This document shows positions 62,101 through 64,000 of a stretch of 64,000 nucleotides of DNA, piece by piece (the stretch's first letter is position 1; every line of letters starts with the position of its first letter). The notes beneath the pieces were generated by a model. That model was not told the DNA's origin, made no database searches, and was given only the letters and a program-made list of their open reading frames with translations. The translations under genes were made by a program, and so were the position numbers. Source of the stretch: an uncultured Flavobacteriales bacterium (lineage in GTDB: Bacteria; Bacteroidota; Bacteroidia; Flavobacteriales_D; Sanyastnellaceae); contig CALLLH010000016.1 of NCBI GenBank assembly GCA_938082505.1, forward strand, positions 1 through 64,000. Reading direction: 5' to 3'.

Positions 62101-63456
62101 GAATGCCACAGCGCCCCCCGTTGATCCCGATCCGGCCATATCACCTGAAACCGCGGCATTGCATCGGCCCATCAGAGACAGGGCGGGAAACGCTTCAGGT
62201 TTGGCCAGCACGGCAAGGGGGACGAATTGGCCTTCGAGGTCCCAGTCCACCTCCAATGGACTGTCGATGATGTCCGGTTGAAGTTTTCCTTCCACCTTCA
62301 GGTCACCGGTAAGCAGGTCCCATTCCAAGAGCCCGCGCCCTGCTGCAAGGGGGCCGCCTTTTCCGGTCCAGGCGATCTGGGGTTGACCCGTCAGGGCGGC
62401 CCAGCCCGGCGGATTGCCCACACTGTCGGACACGGGACTGAGGGGCCAGGTCAAAGGTCCCTTGACATCGAGTCGCCCCGACGTGGGCATCCACTCCGTT
62501 GAGGGAAATGGAATTTCCTGGTAATCCAGCCATACCCGGTCCAGGGTCAAGGCGCTGTCGCGCCAGTCCAATTCCACACCCAAGGAGCACCAGGGAGCGT
62601 CTCCAAGGATGGTGGCCTCGGCATTGCGCCAATTGCACCGAACGGTCCATGCGGCGGGCAGGGAGGTCAGCATTCCTGTGTCGTCCTCCACCACGGAGGC
62701 CAGCCAGGTTGAGGGTTCCAATTCCACATGGCCTGTTATTTCGTCCAGGGCCCAATCCAAAGAGAATCGGGAAGTATCCGAGCTTCCTTCATCCGAGCGG
62801 GACACCAACCGGATTTCCCCGTGTCCCGAACGGATGGGGTCAATTGAACTGAAGTCAAGGCCTGTTGCGGTTACCGCGTCCACCCACAGGTCATGCTGCC
62901 TGCCGTCGGGAATCCATGACGGATCCAAGGGGAATCGGATCTCCCGGAGGTGAAGCGCGTCAATGCGGAATTCCACTGCGGAGTCCTGTTTGGTCTGCCC
63001 CCCTTGTTGCAGGCCCTGCAGCCATTCGAGACCGGAAGGGGTGATGTCGATTCCGGCAAGCCCGATGTTGGACCAATGGGTACCGGTTCGCCCCACGGGC
63101 TGCAATGTGGCCGATTGGATTCGACAGAATCGGAGTTCGCCTTCCCCTGAATCATGCAGTTCGAGTCCTTCCAATGCCAAGCCGAAGGGAGACCAGTTCA
63201 ATCCGACACGGTCCAGCCTGATGCTGACCGGAGCGCCGGGACCACCAAGGGCATTGGCCGCCTGCTCGATCACGAACGAGATCGCCCAACGCTGGCCTGC
63301 CTGCGTGTTCAAGAGACCAATGGCCATGACCGACAGCAGCAAACTCCCGCCCAAAACCACGAGCCCGCGCCTCACCCAGGTTCTTCCAGGGGCAGCGGCA
63401 GCATTTTGTGGCGTGTCGGGTTTCATGTTCATGAACGCTCTGCGAACTTCGCCCAT
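59161..63456 (-). CDS. tamB: TamB-like translocation and assembly module (AsmA-like)
   Basis: 1431 residues from the ATG at 63456; ATGs at 63432 and 63426 are alternatives. One N-terminal membrane helix (about 32-50, LVVLGGSLLLSVMAIGLL) is followed by AsmA/TamB repeats with long beta-strand segments, and the C-terminal DUF490 domain (about 1060-1420) with LEIESGQYSFSFWDLFTKNIAIAPGG and DFSVSFPEYERSNASMLAQLNAALSTPEE. TamB proteins span the periplasm and carry phospholipids or help insert outer-membrane proteins; in Bacteroidota they usually stand without TamA. The C-terminal Pro/Gln-rich end is atypical. It is divergent from tsaD across 23 bases. Confidence 0.9.
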   Translation of the reverse strand: MGEVRRAFMNMKPDTPQNAAAAPGRTWVRRGLVVLGGSLLLSVMAIGLLNTQAGQRWAISFVIEQAANALGGPGAPVSIRLDRVGLNWSPFGLALEGLELHDSGEGELRFCRIQSATLQPVGRTGTHWSNIGLAGIDITPSGLEWLQGLQQGGQTKQDSAVEFRIDALHLREIRFPLDPSWIPDGRQHDLWVDAVTATGLDFSSIDPIRSGHGEIRLVSRSDEGSSDTSRFSLDWALDEITGHVELEPSTWLASVVEDDTGMLTSLPAAWTVRCNWRNAEATILGDAPWCSLGVELDWRDSALTLDRVWLDYQEIPFPSTEWMPTSGRLDVKGPLTWPLSPVSDSVGNPPGWAALTGQPQIAWTGKGGPLAAGRGLLEWDLLTGDLKVEGKLQPDIIDSPLEVDWDLEGQFVPLAVLAKPEAFPALSLMGRCNAAVSGDMAGSGSTGGAVAFEAQFSESGVDATLSLEARSAPLVITEGLELHGPWTLNAAADWDRDGSVESWWSNLTVTGATLIPLPGFDGRTRQGSPLSMRRLMLMGRGDAQRFDLDLEGDFIRGHAEGPYDPDSWVRPLAQALESGGLLDIGPVEDWLGPMAPLEEAGRWQLDLTLSRNDLLERFSHDQWSVGPGSHVVLSHADGLLDFDLDLNALHLGPVNSDAFNIQGQGGNTPLSLEASATNLAYRGWATLDRFTVSAQAPFDSVSVIRMDWDGMIAGFLAFEHVFGPTRGHVVRPMQLDWTYEGAQWSLAPGTAPTFTWSGPVDSALDIRNFKLMGEQGSIAIGNPGLRSDDRKDMLIELDHFPVGPWLDLLEAPLAMDLPEGSGLINSAVELRLSPLEIAGTVQWIDAVVENIHLGDVCLSADWSGDDPKIQLQQFQGEREVLRASNRGDAGLLVIALDDWPLESLQPQLDAFGVHVEGRINDTISLPLLSGMESELSGRVSVDIDRLTVDATGMTYALQGGLQLGPGYLGMDQAKLLDRDGHEAAVNLSVLHDGWTDWNYDIGLDLPETFNVMDVKPNPGALFYGQVMATGDANVFGSSEAMEVQAQVRSMPGTRFTMPLGAIGGPEMPSGIRFIGGASPGPTAPNEQAFGVSLDLVVEVTPDAFLSLILDGQQAEERVEGRASGSLSIVKNESQSLFMQGGLEIESGQYSFSFWDLFTKNIAIAPGGRIDWDGNPYDAGLSLLAVDPVKTNPLPLLPRMVDPGKTDVEVGLGIFGNLTAPLFDFSVSFPEYERSNASMLAQLNAALSTPEETERQALALLATGQFIPPDQQNAQLIGMTAAAQASDLLSTGVSELLSNLSEEVNIGVRYLPSTSGPADPDNLSGGSDLQSIRTEDGFEMDLGVNLLNDRLRISGTLGAQSGEGPSGEQDKLQRAFDVRYQLTPDGRWELIGYQKPESALDPQPIRGIGAVYQVRFDRLSELFLRSRPAKQQ

Positions 63457-63479
63457 ACAGAAATGATGCCACGTTGGTC

Positions 63480-64000
63480 ATGGACCTTGACGAGAACCGA
63501 ATGAACAGCGGGACCTTCCCTTTGCCCGACCGTGTGATGCTCGGCATTGAGAGTTCCTGCGACGACACGAGCATGGCCATCCTGAGCGGCAACCGGCTGC
63601 TCGGTCAGTTTGCCGCAGTCCAGCATGTGCATGCGAAGTACGGGGGTGTGGTACCCGAGTTCGCATCGCGGGCACACCAGGCCCACATCGTCCCGGTGTT
63701 GGAGGGGGTGTTGGATCAGGCGGGGTGCAGCCTCAATGACCTGGAGGGGGTGGCCTACACGAGGGGGCCTGGCTTGCAGGGCTCCTTGCTCGTAGGAAGT
63801 GCCTTCGCACGTTCACTGTCGTGGTCCCTCAACTTGCCTCTGTACCCCGTGCACCATATGCGCGCCCACGTGGTGGCCCATTGGATGGCGGACGTGCCGA
63901 ACCTTCCATCGGGGCCGATGATGGCCCTCACAGTCTCGGGAGGCCACACCCAGTTGTTGCACGTACACTCGCCCTTGAACATGGAAGTCATCGGAACGAC
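63480..64000 (+). CDS. tsaD: tRNA threonylcarbamoyl transferase, 5' part only
   Basis: Transfers the threonylcarbamoyl group to A37 of ANN-reading tRNAs. 173 codons are visible and the frame is open at the window edge. The family start is MLGIESSCDDTSMAIL (residues 20-35), so 63537 is the conserved core start, and the 19 residues before it are a likely extension; ATG at 63501 is another option. Seen: the metal-binding HMRAHV (H126 and H130), GGHTQLLHV, and the YTRGPGLQGSLLVGSAFARS glycine loop. tsaD is essential in most bacteria. It is divergent from tamB with only 23 bases between the assumed starts. Confidence 0.93.
   Translation, partial: MDLDENRMNSGTFPLPDRVMLGIESSCDDTSMAILSGNRLLGQFAAVQHVHAKYGGVVPEFASRAHQAHIVPVLEGVLDQAGCSLNDLEGVAYTRGPGLQGSLLVGSAFARSLSWSLNLPLYPVHHMRAHVVAHWMADVPNLPSGPMMALTVSGGHTQLLHVHSPLNMEVIGT

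Overview
The window looks like chromosomal DNA of a moderately GC-rich member of the Bacteroidota, probably Flavobacteriales-like; that placement is inferred from gene content, not from a marker-gene tree. The signs are several very large secreted proteins with type IX secretion (T9SS) C-terminal sorting domains, a SprB-like adhesin next to a PorP/SprF protein, Cys-rich CTDPxACNYDxxA-type repeats, a DUF4249 lipoprotein, an S46 dipeptidyl-peptidase, and start-proximal TAnnTTTG-type boxes in place of Shine-Dalgarno sites. No phage, IS element, integrase or CRISPR array is visible. Coding density is very high and no gene-free stretch exceeds about 210 bases.

Layout. 1-7660: tail of a secreted repeat protein, ribA, an HDAC-like deacylase, a membrane protein with an unusual C-terminal domain, a DUF819 permease, and a GT2 glycosyltransferase coupled to a small secreted protein. 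7665-18485: a giant secreted M43 protease with six 89-residue repeats, an FKBP isomerase coupled to yaaA, a T9SS-sorted secreted protein, threonine aldolase, an S46 peptidase and a 40-residue His-rich membrane peptide. 18600-30534: two paralogous secreted proteins with lysyl-oxidase domains flank a compact minus-strand operon (fused isobutyryl-CoA mutase, P-loop sulfotransferase-like protein, class IV aminotransferase homologue lacking its PLP lysine, membrane protein, EamA transporter). 30545-37172: DUF3089 hydrolase, TruC-type pseudouridine synthase, and the SprB-like / SprF / small secreted protein cassette.

37238-48198: msrB, uvrA, an ECF sigma factor, an exonuclease-GIY-YIG fusion, then a probable phosphorelay set (outer-membrane barrel, free Hpt, membrane-anchored receiver, and a convergent hybrid histidine kinase with two receivers) ending at tRNA-Arg(ACG). 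48293-51351: acetyl-CoA synthetase and a His-rich lipoprotein aminopeptidase, both clearly more GC-rich than their surroundings. 51352-64000: poorly known secreted proteins, an Smr protein, ferredoxin divergent from a LuxC-type acyl-CoA reductase, a DUF4249 lipoprotein, a STAS-like protein, TamB and the start of tsaD.

Themes. Much of the window builds or decorates the cell surface (T9SS cargo, adhesin, TamB, GT2), with protein and branched-chain amino-acid catabolism as a second theme (M43, S46 and proline-type peptidases, threonine aldolase, isobutyryl-CoA mutase, Acs). The most promising undescribed items are the two LOX proteins with conserved cofactor residues, the lysine-less aminotransferase in the icmF operon, the phosphorelay set, and a recurring TAnnTTTG box 4-5 bases before start codons that implies leaderless mRNAs.
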